Shown: positions 16,462-30,323, counted from the first letter of the stretch. The stretch is 64,000 nt of DNA from Kiloniellales bacterium (GCA_028280455.1 JANQLT010000074.1:1-64000), one strand, 5' to 3'. Numbers and translations: made by a program. Notes: generated by a model from the letters alone, not told the origin.

Positions 16462-17403
16462 TCACGCCGCGCCGAGCGACGCCATCTCCTGCTTGACGTC
16501 GTCGAGCAGGCGGGCGGCCTCGCTGTCCTGGATCTTCGAGATGTCGTCCTGGTACTTGAGCAGCACGCCGATGGTGTTGTCGATCGAGTCCGGGTCGAGC
16601 GCCACCTTGTCGAGCTGGGTCAGGGCGTCGGCCCAGTCGATGGTCTCGGCCACGCCCGGCAGCTTGAAGAGGTCGGTCTCGCGCAGCTTCTGGACGAAGC
16701 CGACGATCTCGGCCGAGAGCCGGGCCGGGGTGCCGGGCGCCTTGACCCGCAGGATCTCCAGCTCGCGCTCGGCGCTGGGATAGTCGAGCCAGTGGTAGGT
16801 GCAGCGGCGCTTCAGGGCGTCGTGGATCTCGCGCGTGCGGTTCGACGTGATGATGACGATGGGCGGCGCCGGCGCCTTGATGGTGCCGAGCTCGGGGATC
16901 GTCACCTGGTAGTCCGACAGCACCTCGAGCAGGAAGGCCTCGAAGGGCTCGTCGGTGCGGTCGAGCTCGTCGATCAGCAGCACCGGCGGGCCGGCATCAT
17001 GAGGCTGCAGGGCGTTCAGCAGCGGCCGCGACAGCAGGAAGCGCTCGGAGAAGATGTCGCTCTGCAGCGCGCCGCGGTCCCGGTCGCCGCTGGCCTCGGC
17101 CAGGCGGATCTCGATCATCTGCCGCGGGTAGTCCCACTCGTAGACCGCCGAGGCGACGTCCAGGCCCTCGTAGCACTGCAGGCGGATCAGGTCGCGGCCC
17201 AGGGTCTCGGCCAGGACCTTGGCGATCTCGGTCTTGCCGACCCCGGCCTCGCCCTCGAGGAACAGCGGCCGGCCGAGCGCCAGGGAGAGGTAGAGCACGG
17301 TCGAGAGGCTGCGGTCCGCGACGTAGTGCCCGGCCTCCAGCAGCGCCAGGGTCTCGTCCACGTCGGCGGGCAGGGCGCGGGGCGAGGAATCGTTTTGGGA
17401 CAT
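16462..17403 (-). CDS. coxD: MoxR family AAA+ ATPase (CoxD-like)
   Basis: LFLEGEAGVGKTEIAKVLAETLGRDLIRLQCYEGLD Walker A; PPVLLIDELDRTDEPFEAFLLEVLSD Walker B. Confidence 0.92.
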   Translation of the reverse strand: MSQNDSSPRALPADVDETLALLEAGHYVADRSLSTVLYLSLALGRPLFLEGEAGVGKTEIAKVLAETLGRDLIRLQCYEGLDVASAVYEWDYPRQMIEIRLAEASGDRDRGALQSDIFSERFLLSRPLLNALQPHDAGPPVLLIDELDRTDEPFEAFLLEVLSDYQVTIPELGTIKAPAPPIVIITSNRTREIHDALKRRCTYHWLDYPSAERELEILRVKAPGTPARLSAEIVGFVQKLRETDLFKLPGVAETIDWADALTQLDKVALDPDSIDNTIGVLLKYQDDISKIQDSEAARLLDDVKQEMASLGAA

Positions 17404-17487
17404 GGCGTTAGGGCAGGTTCCGGACAACTCGATGAAGCGCGCCGCCAGCCTATCCGGCAGGCTGCCCGGGCGCAACGTGCGCCGCCG

Positions 17488-18201
17488 CTAGCCAGCCTCC
17501 GGCTCGCCCGTCAGCGCCCGCAGCGAGCGCGAGTGGAACTCGCGGCGGTAGAGGATGTAGATGACGTAGAGCGTGGTGGCCATGAAGAGCGCCGGGTGCA
17601 GGAACCAGGCGAGCGCCGCCAGGGCGAAGAAGTAGGCGCGCAGGCCGCGGTTGAAATGGCGGGCCGCCAGTTGGCTGATCCTGGCCGCGCGCAGCGCCGT
17701 CTTGCGGCAGTCCGCGTCGTCGGAGCCGGCCGCCGGGGTCGCGCCGACCAGCACCGAGCTGTAGTTGTGCAGCCGGTAGGTCCAGGCGAACTTGAAGAAG
17801 GCGTGGGCCATCACGACGATCAGCAGCAGCACCTTGAAATGCCAGCTCTGCGGCGTGCCCGGGTCGATCAGGGGCAGGCTGGCGAGGATGCCGATCGCCT
17901 GCTCGCCGGCGCCCAGGGCGGCGATCAGGCCGCCGACGGCGAAGATCGAGGTCGAGGCGAAGAAGGCCGCGCCGTTCTGCTGGCCGGCGATGATGCTGGT
18001 GTCGACGATGCGCAGCTCCCGGCGCATCATCTGCAGCATCCAGTCGCGGCGGAAGTCGTCCATCACCTTCATGATGCTGCGCGCCCGCCAGCGGCCGTCG
18101 GCGACATGCGCGTAGCCGAACCAGCAGGCGACGAAGAGGCCGAAGGCCAGGATGTCCATGAGGTGTTGCTCGGGCACGACTCGCTCCAGTGTCGGGCCCA
18201 A
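17488..18201 (-). CDS. DUF599 family membrane protein
   Basis: 237 aa; MDILAFGLFVACWFGY...RRDWMLQMMRRELRIVDTSIIAGQQNGAAFFASTSIFAVGG. Confidence 0.88.
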   Translation of the reverse strand: MGPTLERVVPEQHLMDILAFGLFVACWFGYAHVADGRWRARSIMKVMDDFRRDWMLQMMRRELRIVDTSIIAGQQNGAAFFASTSIFAVGGLIAALGAGEQAIGILASLPLIDPGTPQSWHFKVLLLIVVMAHAFFKFAWTYRLHNYSSVLVGATPAAGSDDADCRKTALRAARISQLAARHFNRGLRAYFFALAALAWFLHPALFMATTLYVIYILYRREFHSRSLRALTGEPEAG

Positions 18202-18263
18202 CCCAGCAAGCCCGGGCCGGCTTGTCCAGCCCGGCCCGGTCGCGCGCTATATGATGTGCTGCG

Positions 18264-18629
18264 CTACTTGGTCGCCCAGGTGCCGTCTTGCTTGAGCAGG
18301 CGGGTGCCGGGCGGCGACTGCTGGATGATCTCCTTGGCGTAGAGCCGGCCGACCTGGTCGACCGGCACGTTCTGCTCGGCGGCGCGCTGCTTATAGATCT
18401 GGTGGCGCTTGCCGTTCACGCCGCGCACGAACTCCAGATAGCTCTGGTCGATCGCCTCGGCGTAGCCGTCGAAGCGCTCGCCGACGAGGCCGGCGGCCCG
18501 GAGCTGGTTGAGGTCCTGGGCGCTGGCCGGCGTCGCGGCCGGCGGCAGCGCGAGCGCCGCCAGCAGCAACAGCAGCGCGAGCAGCGAGCGGATCAGTCCC
18601 TGTCCCAGCTTGGGTCCGGTGCGCAGCAT
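18264..18629 (-). CDS. ydbL: YdbL family protein (DUF1318)
   Basis: Signal peptide; AAGLVGERFDGYAEA...VNGKRHQIYKQRAAEQNVPVDQVGRLYAKEII. Confidence 0.9.
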   Translation of the reverse strand: MLRTGPKLGQGLIRSLLALLLLLAALALPPAATPASAQDLNQLRAAGLVGERFDGYAEAIDQSYLEFVRGVNGKRHQIYKQRAAEQNVPVDQVGRLYAKEIIQQSPPGTRLLKQDGTWATK

Positions 18630-18643
18630 GGCTCAGCCTTCTC

Positions 18644-18889
18644 CTAGAACACGTCGGGGTTGGCCTGGATGTCCTCCTTGGCCTTCTCTTCGAGAGTGAC
18701 CCGGACGTCGGCCTGGATGTTCAGGTTGATGGTGATCGGGTCCTTCGGCGCCTCGACCTTGACCGTCGGCGCGCAGGCCACGACGAGGAACACGGCGCAG
18801 AGGCCGGCCGCCACCTGCCGTCCGGACGGGGCGGCGGTGCGGCGGTGCGAAACCTGCACTCGGGAGTCTTGCGGCGCGAGCTCGGTCAT
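18644..18889 (-). CDS. ynbE: YnbE-like lipoprotein
   Basis: Lipobox-like VVACAPTVKVEAPKDPITINLNIQADVRVTL. Confidence 0.88.
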   Translation of the reverse strand: MTELAPQDSRVQVSHRRTAAPSGRQVAAGLCAVFLVVACAPTVKVEAPKDPITINLNIQADVRVTLEEKAKEDIQANPDVF

Positions 18890-18991
18890 AACCTTCTCCT
18901 CTCGCCCCCCGGCCGTGTCAAAGGTGCGCCGAATCGTCCGCCATGCTGACGGTGGCGCCGACGAAAGGCAAGCTGTGGGGTGTTACGGCGC

Positions 18992-21900
18992 TCAGGGCTG
19001 AAGTCTCCACGAGCGCGAGACCAATTCCTGGGTGATGTCGATGCCGCGCGACAGGGCGTCCAGCACCGGCGTCAGGTCTCCGGTCAGATTTATGTTCAAG
19101 TTGAAGGGGTAACCATCCAGCAAATCTGGATTTTTCCCTTCGAGTTGAACCTTCAACGCAGCCTCGCCGCCGGCCTGCTTGTCGACCCGGATGGCCAGCC
19201 GGTCGTAGTGGAAGTTCTCCAGCGCGCGCATGGTCAGCTCCACCGGATCCTGCAGCAGCGCGAGCGCGTCCTCCTCTCCTTCCGCCTCGACCGGCACGCC
19301 GGCCGGCAGCGCCGGCCCGCGGCCCTCCCGGCGGTAGCTGAGGATGCCGGGCCCGGTCGACTCCAGGCTGCCGTCGCGGATCACCACCGTCTGGCCCTGC
19401 ATCGAGACCGGCAGCACGCCGCGCAGTTGGCCGCTGCCGCTCAGCCCCTCGACCGCCACCTCGCCGAGCAGCCGCTGCAAATCGAGGCTGGCCAGCTCGA
19501 GGCGCAGGTCGTGGCGCGCGCCGGCCGGGTCGAGCAGCGCCTGGCGGACCTGGAAGCGGCTGCCGGCCATCGAGAAGCTGAGATCGGCGATCTCCGCCTT
19601 GGCCGGCACGCCGGGCAGCAGGCGGAAGCGCGCCTCGATGTTCTCGACCGGCAGGGCGCTCTCCAGCTTGCCGATGGTCAGGCGCTGTCCCGGCGGGCTC
19701 CGGGGCGGCCAGAGGCTGTCGAGCGCCAGATCGAGGTCGAGGTCCTCGAGCTTGATGTCCGCGCGCGTCAAACCCAGGTCGCGGACCTGCAGCGTGCCGC
19801 GGCTGCGTAGCTGCCCCGCGCCGTAGGCGCCGGCGGCCTGCAGGGCGACATCGCCGGTGACGCGCTGCAGCTCGGCGAGCTGCGGCGCCAGGTCGCTCGG
19901 CTGCAGCAGGCCGGGCGCGAAGCTGAGCCGCAACGGCGCCAGGGCGACGTCGGCGCTGCCGTCGGCCAGGTTCGCCTCGCCGCTGATCTGCGGCCGCAGG
20001 CCCTGCTCGGCGAGCGGGCCGCTGGCCGCGCCGAGCGCCGCCTCGAAGCTGACCCGCTGGCCGCGCTTGCGGGCCGTGGCGTCGAGCCGGAGCGGCGGCA
20101 GGCCCTGGTAGGCCAGGTCGCCGTTCAGGCTCAGTGCCGGCGAGCCGAAGGTCGCGTCGAAATCGAGGCGGACGCCGAGGCCGGCCAGGCTCGCGCCGAA
20201 ATCGGGCAGGCTGACGCCACCGCCGCTGAGCTGTAGCCGGCCCCGGTAGCGGCCCTGACCCTCGCGCTCGCCGATCAGCTTGAGCCGGGCCGGCTTCAGG
20301 GTCGCGGCAATGGGCGCGCCGTCGCCGCCGGCATAGGACAGCGCCAGGGCGCCGAGCCGGCCGCGCAGGTCATGGGCGAAGCGGTCGCCGCCGGTGCCTT
20401 CCGGGCTCGGCGGGCTGGCCAGCAGGGTGCCCTCGGCGAGGGTCAGCCGCGCCGGCCGGGTCAGCCGCAGGCCCGAGGCGTGGGACAGGCGGGCGACGTC
20501 GATCCGGCCCGGCGCCGAGAGCCCCGCCTCCAGGGCACCCTTCAGCAGGGTCAGGCGCAGGGGTAGCTGCAGGTCGAGGTCGCGCAGGTCGAGCCCGCCC
20601 TGGCGCAGCCGATCGCTTGCCGCCCGCAGCAGCAGCTCGGCTTCGAGCTCGTCGGCCTGGCCGAACAGGCCGCCGACCAGGCTCACCTGGCTGCTCGGCA
20701 CGCCCGGCAGGGGCAGGTCGGCGGCGACCAGGCGGATGTCCGGCAGGTCGGCGTAGGCCAGGTCCTCGGCCAGGGTGACCAGCGCCTCCCGCAGCTCCAG
20801 CGCCAGCCGCGGGCCGCCCTCGTCCGCCGGTGTGGCGGCGGTCAGGCGGCCGTCGAGCTGCAGCTCCTGGGCACCGTCGCCGGGCCGCCAGACCAGGCCG
20901 GCGGGGCTCGGCCCGACCGGCTCCAGGCCGAAGCGCAGGCCCTCCGCCAGCAAGGCCTCGAGGGCGGGCGGCAGGCCGAGGGACGCGAGCCGGGCCGGCG
21001 CGATGCTGCCGAGTGAGCCGGCCGCGCCGGGCTCCAGCGAGACCGTCAGCGCGCCCTCGCCGAGCCTCAGGCTGCCCTCGGCGCTCAGGTCGAGCCCGGA
21101 GAGGGTCTCGGGCACGGCGACCTGGGTCAGCCCGAGGGTGAAGCGGCCGGCGACCTCGCCGCCGAGCAGGCGGGCCAGCGGGCCGCCGGTCTCGGCCTCC
21201 GGCGGCGGCGCGGGCAGGCGCCCGGCGGCCTGCAGGGTGAGCAGGCCCTGGCCGGCCGACAGCGGCCGGCCGACCAGATCGAAGAGCGCGGCGTCGGCCG
21301 AGGCGGCCATCGACAGGCCGAGCCCGAAGGCCGCCTCGCCGAAGGGATCGCGCAGCTCCGCCTGGAAGGCCGAGCGCAGCCGGTCGTCCGTGGCGCGCAG
21401 CCGGCCCTGCGCGGTCACGGTCTCTTCGGACAGGGCGAAAGTCAGGCTGGCATCGCGGAAGCGGGCCTGCTCGAGGCCCAGGTCGGTGAGGACCAGGCGG
21501 CCTTCGAGCCGCTCCGGCCGGCCGTCGCGCAGCAGGCCTTCGAGCTCGCCGGTCAGGCCGCCGATCTCGGCGTCGATGCCGCCGCCGGCCCCCGTCTCGT
21601 CGGCCGTCAGGGCGATGGCGCCTTCCTCGATGGCGAGCCGGCCCGAGGCCGCGCCGTCCGCTGCCATGCCGCCCGTGAAGCGGCCGCGCAGCCGCGCCGG
21701 GCCGCCGCTCGCCTCGTAGCTCAAGTCCGCCGAGAGGCCGCCCTCGGCATCGCTGCTGGCGCGGCCGGCGACGACGACGTCGGCCGGGCCGAAGGGCGTC
21801 AGCAGGATCGCCAGGCCCTCGACCAGCTCGATCTCCGGCAAGGGCGGCGGGCCGCGGTCCTGCGCCGACTCGGTCTCGGGTGCGTCCGACAGCAGGGCCT

Positions 21901-22258
21901 GCAGGCTGCCGAGCGGCGGGCCGCCGCCTGCCAGGTCGATGAGGAAGCGCGGCCGCTCGATCCGCACCCGCTCTACCGGGCTCGCGCCCTCGCCGAAGAC
22001 GTCGTAGGTGACCTCGATGCGCGCGACCGTTGCCTCGTCGGCCAGGCCGAGGCGCAGGGACTCGATGGTCAGGCGCGAGAAGCCGGCCTCGGTGACCGCG
22101 AGGCGCGGCTGCGGCAGGCCCATCGCCTGCAACTGGCCGACGATGACCCGCTCGAGGATCGCGCCGCGAAAGCCCCAGACCAGGGCGAGCCCGGCCAGCA
22201 GCACGCCGAGCATGACCGCGAGGATCAGCACGCGGGGGCGAAGCAGGGTCCAGGGCAA
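18992..22258 (-). CDS. ydbH: YdbH-like AsmA-related intermembrane protein
   Basis: 1088 aa; N-terminal TM; long beta-rich repeats; C-terminal KNPDLLDGYPFNLNINLTGDLTPVL; upstream of ynbE and ydbL. Confidence 0.85.
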   Translation of the reverse strand: MPWTLLRPRVLILAVMLGVLLAGLALVWGFRGAILERVIVGQLQAMGLPQPRLAVTEAGFSRLTIESLRLGLADEATVARIEVTYDVFGEGASPVERVRIERPRFLIDLAGGGPPLGSLQALLSDAPETESAQDRGPPPLPEIELVEGLAILLTPFGPADVVVAGRASSDAEGGLSADLSYEASGGPARLRGRFTGGMAADGAASGRLAIEEGAIALTADETGAGGGIDAEIGGLTGELEGLLRDGRPERLEGRLVLTDLGLEQARFRDASLTFALSEETVTAQGRLRATDDRLRSAFQAELRDPFGEAAFGLGLSMAASADAALFDLVGRPLSAGQGLLTLQAAGRLPAPPPEAETGGPLARLLGGEVAGRFTLGLTQVAVPETLSGLDLSAEGSLRLGEGALTVSLEPGAAGSLGSIAPARLASLGLPPALEALLAEGLRFGLEPVGPSPAGLVWRPGDGAQELQLDGRLTAATPADEGGPRLALELREALVTLAEDLAYADLPDIRLVAADLPLPGVPSSQVSLVGGLFGQADELEAELLLRAASDRLRQGGLDLRDLDLQLPLRLTLLKGALEAGLSAPGRIDVARLSHASGLRLTRPARLTLAEGTLLASPPSPEGTGGDRFAHDLRGRLGALALSYAGGDGAPIAATLKPARLKLIGEREGQGRYRGRLQLSGGGVSLPDFGASLAGLGVRLDFDATFGSPALSLNGDLAYQGLPPLRLDATARKRGQRVSFEAALGAASGPLAEQGLRPQISGEANLADGSADVALAPLRLSFAPGLLQPSDLAPQLAELQRVTGDVALQAAGAYGAGQLRSRGTLQVRDLGLTRADIKLEDLDLDLALDSLWPPRSPPGQRLTIGKLESALPVENIEARFRLLPGVPAKAEIADLSFSMAGSRFQVRQALLDPAGARHDLRLELASLDLQRLLGEVAVEGLSGSGQLRGVLPVSMQGQTVVIRDGSLESTGPGILSYRREGRGPALPAGVPVEAEGEEDALALLQDPVELTMRALENFHYDRLAIRVDKQAGGEAALKVQLEGKNPDLLDGYPFNLNINLTGDLTPVLDALSRGIDITQELVSRSWRLQP

Positions 22259-22514
22259 GTCTCTCTCCGGCCTCTCCGGCTGTCGTTCCGCCGTTCCGGC
22301 TGTTGCCGGGCATCTTCGCCGCGGCTTCAGCCAAAGGCGAGCCTTGCCTGTTCATGCGCCGGTCAGGCCGCCGGGGCTAGGCTCTTTGGATGGCGAGATC
22401 CGAGGGCTCGGCTAGGTCGCTCGATCGAGCCATCAGAGGGCCTTAGGGAGGCAATCTTGACGCCCAAGGTCAAAGACGCCGAAGATAGCGGCTGGGCAGG
22501 GGGGATGCTCAGGA

Positions 22515-24644
22515 ATGAGACGGCGAGGGCGAGACTCGACGGCGCCGGAGTCCGTGCGCCTGTCGCGCCGGCCTGGGGGCTTGGCCGGGGCCGTCGCCCT
22601 GCTGTCCCTGCTCTGGGCCGGGCCGCTGCTGGCCGACGATGATGCGATCGTCCTCGAAGAGCCGCGTATCGAGATCGACCTGCAGGGGCGCGATCCGAGC
22701 GGGCTGCGGATCATGATCGGCGATGCCCTGGGCGGCGACTTCGTGTCCTTCGAGGGCGGGCAGGCGATCGTCACCGTGCCCTTCCCGGAGTCCTCCGATC
22801 CCTTCACGGTCTCGCTGACGGACGGCGAGAGCGGCGAGGCGGTCTTCGAGCAGCGCTACCGCATGGCGCCCTACCAGCCGCTCGACCGCGTCGAGGTCGA
22901 CGTCTACGGCCAGATCGACCCCTACGGCACCTTCTTCGCCGACATCGAGCCGGACCGGCCGCCGGACATGTTCGACTCCTTCAGGGGCGACTCCGACGCG
23001 GTGGCCGGCGGCTCGCTCGAGCTGGGGATCGACGACTGGAGCCTGTCGCTGCGCGCCGAAGGCCTGCACACCACGCAGGACTTCAAGCAGTTCCGGGACG
23101 ACGGCGGCCGGGCGGACATCTCCGACATCCTCGGCGCCCTCGACTATCGCGGCGACCAGGTCCAGGCCCACATGGAGTTCGGCGACGCCTACCTGGAGGG
23201 CAACTCGCCGCTGTTCAACGAGGGCTTCTCGTCCCGCGGCTTCTCCGGGCAGGTCTTCCTGTTCGACGAGCGGATCAAGATCACCGGCGGCTATTCCTAC
23301 GGCAACGACATCGCCGGCGCGCGCAACCTGGCGGGCATCGACGATCCCAAGAACAACCGCGCCGCCGGCAGCCTCGACCTGACGCTCTGGCGGGACGACT
23401 ACGTCTCCCTGACCACCCGCGGCAGCTACTACCAGGTCGAGCGGCCGGAGGAGCTCGGCTTCTTCGACGGCGGCACGGCGGTCGGCGAGCGCGCCGAGAT
23501 CTGGGGCACCGGCGCCACCCTCGGCCTGTTCAACGAGCGCATCGTGGTCTCGACGGACTTCGCCTGGTCGAACTACGCCAACCCCTCGGACTTCAATCTG
23601 GGCGTCACCGACTTCACGACCTTCGACGTCATCGAGGTGGACAGCGAAGAGGACAACGCCGAGCGCCACCGCATCGACGCGCGGGTCTGGGACGGCGAGC
23701 GGCTACAGATCGACGTCTTCGGCGAGTACAGCCGGATCGGCCCCTTCTACCGCTCCGTCGAGACCTACGTCGCGCCGGACCGCCGCACCTACCTGGCCGG
23801 CGCCACACTGTCCTTCGACCCGATCACCATCGGCATCGAGCGCGAATCCTTCGACACCAACATCGAGGGCTTCAGGGGCGCCCAGAAGACCCACGAGATC
23901 ACCGAGCTGGGCCGGGTCGAGCTGGACCTCGAGGACTACCGCGAGGGCTTCGGCGAGCCGCAGGGCGGCGAGACCTGCCTGGCCTGTCAGGCGATTCCCA
24001 GCAGCATCTCCTTCGAGGTCGAGCGCTGGCAGGTGAAGGGCACCAACGGTCAGGAGCTGATCCAGACGCCGGGCCTGTTCTTCAGCCCCAGCTCGATCAT
24101 CAACGAGAGCACCGAGACCTACAGCCTGGTCATGGACTGGGACTTCGATCCCTTCTCCACCAGCCTCGAGTTCTTTCACGCCTACGACAACGACGAGTCG
24201 ATCGGCAACGGCGACCGGGATTCGCGCGAGAACAGCGTCGGTGTCGGCGCCAGCTACTACGGCGGTGTCTGGTCGGTCTCCGCCAACGGATTCGGCGCCG
24301 TGGTCGAGCATCTGGATATCGCCGACGAGGCGGTCGACTACGAGGCCTCCGCCGACGCCGACCTGACGATCAGCCTGGAAGACCTGCCGGACTTCAACGC
24401 CCGCGGCGACATCGCCTGGTTCCGCACCAAGGCCGACGACGACAACGACGACAGCCGCGAGCTGCGCTACAGCGCCCAGGCGAGCCTGGACTTCTCCAAG
24501 TTCCTGCCGGATGTCGCGCCCTGGATTGACAGCTACCTGACCAGCACCTTTCTCTATCAGTGGGAAACGAATAAGACCTTCTTCTTCGGCACCACGCACA
24601 ACATCGAGATGAGCTGGACGGTGAACTTCGGAGTCGAGTTCTGA
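22515..24644 (+). CDS. putative outer-membrane beta-barrel protein, unknown function
   Basis: 709 aa with signal-like segment, alternating beta-rich sequence and terminal Phe (SWTVNFGVEF). Confidence 0.75.
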   Translation: MRRRGRDSTAPESVRLSRRPGGLAGAVALLSLLWAGPLLADDDAIVLEEPRIEIDLQGRDPSGLRIMIGDALGGDFVSFEGGQAIVTVPFPESSDPFTVSLTDGESGEAVFEQRYRMAPYQPLDRVEVDVYGQIDPYGTFFADIEPDRPPDMFDSFRGDSDAVAGGSLELGIDDWSLSLRAEGLHTTQDFKQFRDDGGRADISDILGALDYRGDQVQAHMEFGDAYLEGNSPLFNEGFSSRGFSGQVFLFDERIKITGGYSYGNDIAGARNLAGIDDPKNNRAAGSLDLTLWRDDYVSLTTRGSYYQVERPEELGFFDGGTAVGERAEIWGTGATLGLFNERIVVSTDFAWSNYANPSDFNLGVTDFTTFDVIEVDSEEDNAERHRIDARVWDGERLQIDVFGEYSRIGPFYRSVETYVAPDRRTYLAGATLSFDPITIGIERESFDTNIEGFRGAQKTHEITELGRVELDLEDYREGFGEPQGGETCLACQAIPSSISFEVERWQVKGTNGQELIQTPGLFFSPSSIINESTETYSLVMDWDFDPFSTSLEFFHAYDNDESIGNGDRDSRENSVGVGASYYGGVWSVSANGFGAVVEHLDIADEAVDYEASADADLTISLEDLPDFNARGDIAWFRTKADDDNDDSRELRYSAQASLDFSKFLPDVAPWIDSYLTSTFLYQWETNKTFFFGTTHNIEMSWTVNFGVEF

Positions 24645-25939
24645 TGCGCAGCCTGGTCGCCAGCCTGCTCCTGGCGCTCTTCGGGATCCTCTACGCCATG
24701 CCCGAAGCCGGCGCCGTGCTGCGGGTCTCGCCCAACACCTACAACGTCAACGCGGGCCACGGCATGAAGGTGCTGGTCCGGATCGAGAACAGCAACGGGC
24801 GCTTCCGCTTCGCCGGGCGCGGCACCTTCTGCTTCACCTTCAGCTCGGTGACCGGTTGCACACCCAATCAGGTCATCGGCTTCCAGTCGGCAGCGAGCTC
24901 GAATCTGCCCAACGGCTTCGTCGACGGCGCCGACGTCAACATCGAAATCTCGGCGCTGATCGTCAACAAGGTGCAGACCTTGTTGAACCAAAACCCGTCC
25001 AACGCGCTGTTCTTCTTCGTCATCCAGCTCATCCCCGAAGCCGGCGTCGATCTCGGCAACGGCGCCAACGTGCCCTTCTTCGTGCAGGTCAATTTCCGCA
25101 TGCTCGGCGGCTCGAGTGCCGGCAAGGCGCTGACCATCACGCGCATGAAGCTGACCGCGGTCGAGCCGGGCCGGCCTCTGGTGAAGAACGTCATCATCAC
25201 CGACGAGAACCGGGACAGGGGCGAGTTCTGTCTGGAGATCTGGTACACCGGGACCGGCCGGGTGCGGGGCTCCTGGCAGGCCATCGACACCACGCGCGCG
25301 CCGCCCGGGACCTTCGACCTCAACAGCGAAGCGGCCCTGACCGAAGCGCAGCGGCGCTTCCAGCGCACCTTCCGCGTGATCAAGCCGATCCGGGTCTATT
25401 TCGGGCCGAGGGGCTACATCAAGCTCACGCTGCCCTACGACGAGATTCCGCAGACCCTAAGGGGCGTGAACCTGCTGATCGCGAATTTCGTGGCCTCGCG
25501 CGACCCGGCCTCGCTGATCACCGGCAACAGCCTCGTCGGCAACTCCCTGGTCAGGACGGGCCTGACCATGGAGGGCGACGTGCCGCAGATCCTCTTCCGG
25601 GTCGTGCCGAAGGGCGAGCCCTTCCGGTTCCTCAGCAACGCGCGAGTCGGCGTGAGCGACGCGGCGGCCGGCGCCGCCCGGCAGCTCGTCGTCACCTGGG
25701 AAGCCATGACCCGGCAGAGCTACGTGGTGGAGGTCCTGATCCGCAACCCGGCGACCGGCGGCCAGGAGAAGGCGATCGCGCCGCTCGCCAGCGGCCGGCT
25801 GTCCCTGCCGATCGATGCCTTGCTCGGCCAAGGCACTGTCGACGATCTGGAGGTGTCGCTGACGATCAAGTTGCCGAACGGCGAGGTGCACCCCGAGGCC
25901 AAGCGCTACCGCCTGTCGAGCGCGCCCGCAGCCCAGTAG
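24644..25939 (+). CDS. secreted protein of unknown function, coupled to upstream barrel gene
   Basis: 431 aa; signal peptide MRSLVASLLLALFGILYAMPEAGA; start overlaps upstream stop (TGATG). Confidence 0.8.
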   Translation: MRSLVASLLLALFGILYAMPEAGAVLRVSPNTYNVNAGHGMKVLVRIENSNGRFRFAGRGTFCFTFSSVTGCTPNQVIGFQSAASSNLPNGFVDGADVNIEISALIVNKVQTLLNQNPSNALFFFVIQLIPEAGVDLGNGANVPFFVQVNFRMLGGSSAGKALTITRMKLTAVEPGRPLVKNVIITDENRDRGEFCLEIWYTGTGRVRGSWQAIDTTRAPPGTFDLNSEAALTEAQRRFQRTFRVIKPIRVYFGPRGYIKLTLPYDEIPQTLRGVNLLIANFVASRDPASLITGNSLVGNSLVRTGLTMEGDVPQILFRVVPKGEPFRFLSNARVGVSDAAAGAARQLVVTWEAMTRQSYVVEVLIRNPATGGQEKAIAPLASGRLSLPIDALLGQGTVDDLEVSLTIKLPNGEVHPEAKRYRLSSAPAAQ

Positions 25940-25986
25940 GCGGCGCCCCGTTAGAGGCGCGGCTCACTCGTTTCCCGACAGCTCGG

Positions 25987-26096
25987 CGGCCAGCCTCACC
26001 CTTCGTCAGGCTCACCCTTCGTCAGGCTCAGGGTGAGGTGAGACAATTGATAACGCTCTCCCTCACCCTGAGCCTGACGAAGGGTGAGGCTGGCCG
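25987..26096. repeat. large intergenic palindrome (REP/BIME-like) between convergent genes
   Basis: Right arm 26062-26096 (35 bp) pairs with left arm 25987-26037, which has an extra 16-bp copy of CACCCTTCGTCAGGCT. Confidence 0.85.
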
Positions 26097-26134
26097 CTCG
26101 CACTGAGTTCGCCCGCCTGCCAGAAATCCGGCGG

Positions 26135-26935
<801 letters not shown>

Positions 26936-26949
26936 CTTGGTGCTCCCCC

Positions 26950-29316
<2,367 letters not shown>

Positions 29317-29320
29317 GCTC

Positions 29321-29782
<462 letters not shown>

Positions 29783-30323
29783 CGATCGCTCTCCCTCCTT
29801 GGCGTCGGCCGGGCCGCGGCGCTGAGCCGAGCGGTCTGCCGAACCCGCTTCGTTCCGTTCATGCCGATTGTCGGAGCTGGCCCTGCCCGGGACGATCCGC
29901 GGCAGGGTCCAGAAGGGTCTCAGGCGTCACCGGAGGTAGTGGCGGCCCCGGGCCGGGGCGCCTTTCGATTGTCCCTCCAGAAACCGAGACTCAGCGAAGA
30001 CCTGTTCGGACCTCCGCTCCTCCCTGGCATGTCTCTTATCCGCCGGCCCAGGCTCGAAGCCGGCCTGCCCTAAGGCTTGGCCGTACATTAACCAATGCAA
30101 GAGGCCCGATGCAATTGGTCGATAGCGGGGCCGACGCGAAGCCGCCCCATCGGGACTCGGTCAAAGCGAAATGGAACAAATGATCAGATAGAGAAAAAAT
30201 CTTGAACAATTGTCCATGAAGCGGCACCCTGGTGCCAGTGGCGATCGCGTCTCGCTGCCTGGAGATCCGAGACCCGATCGGACCGCGGAGACGGTGGAAC
30301 AGACCGCAGCAGGGAGAGCAGAC

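Noticed and set aside
15220-18342. 1040-aa + strand ORF
   Set aside because: Antisense to coxE, coxD and DUF599 genes; no domain signature.
20370-22355. 661-aa minus ORF and 20775-21719 plus ORF inside ydbH
   Set aside because: Alternate-frame products of ydbH with Arg/Pro/Ala-rich artefact composition.
25987-26096. CRISPR-like repeat array
   Set aside because: Only two tandem 16-bp units within a palindrome; no regular spacers and no cas genes.
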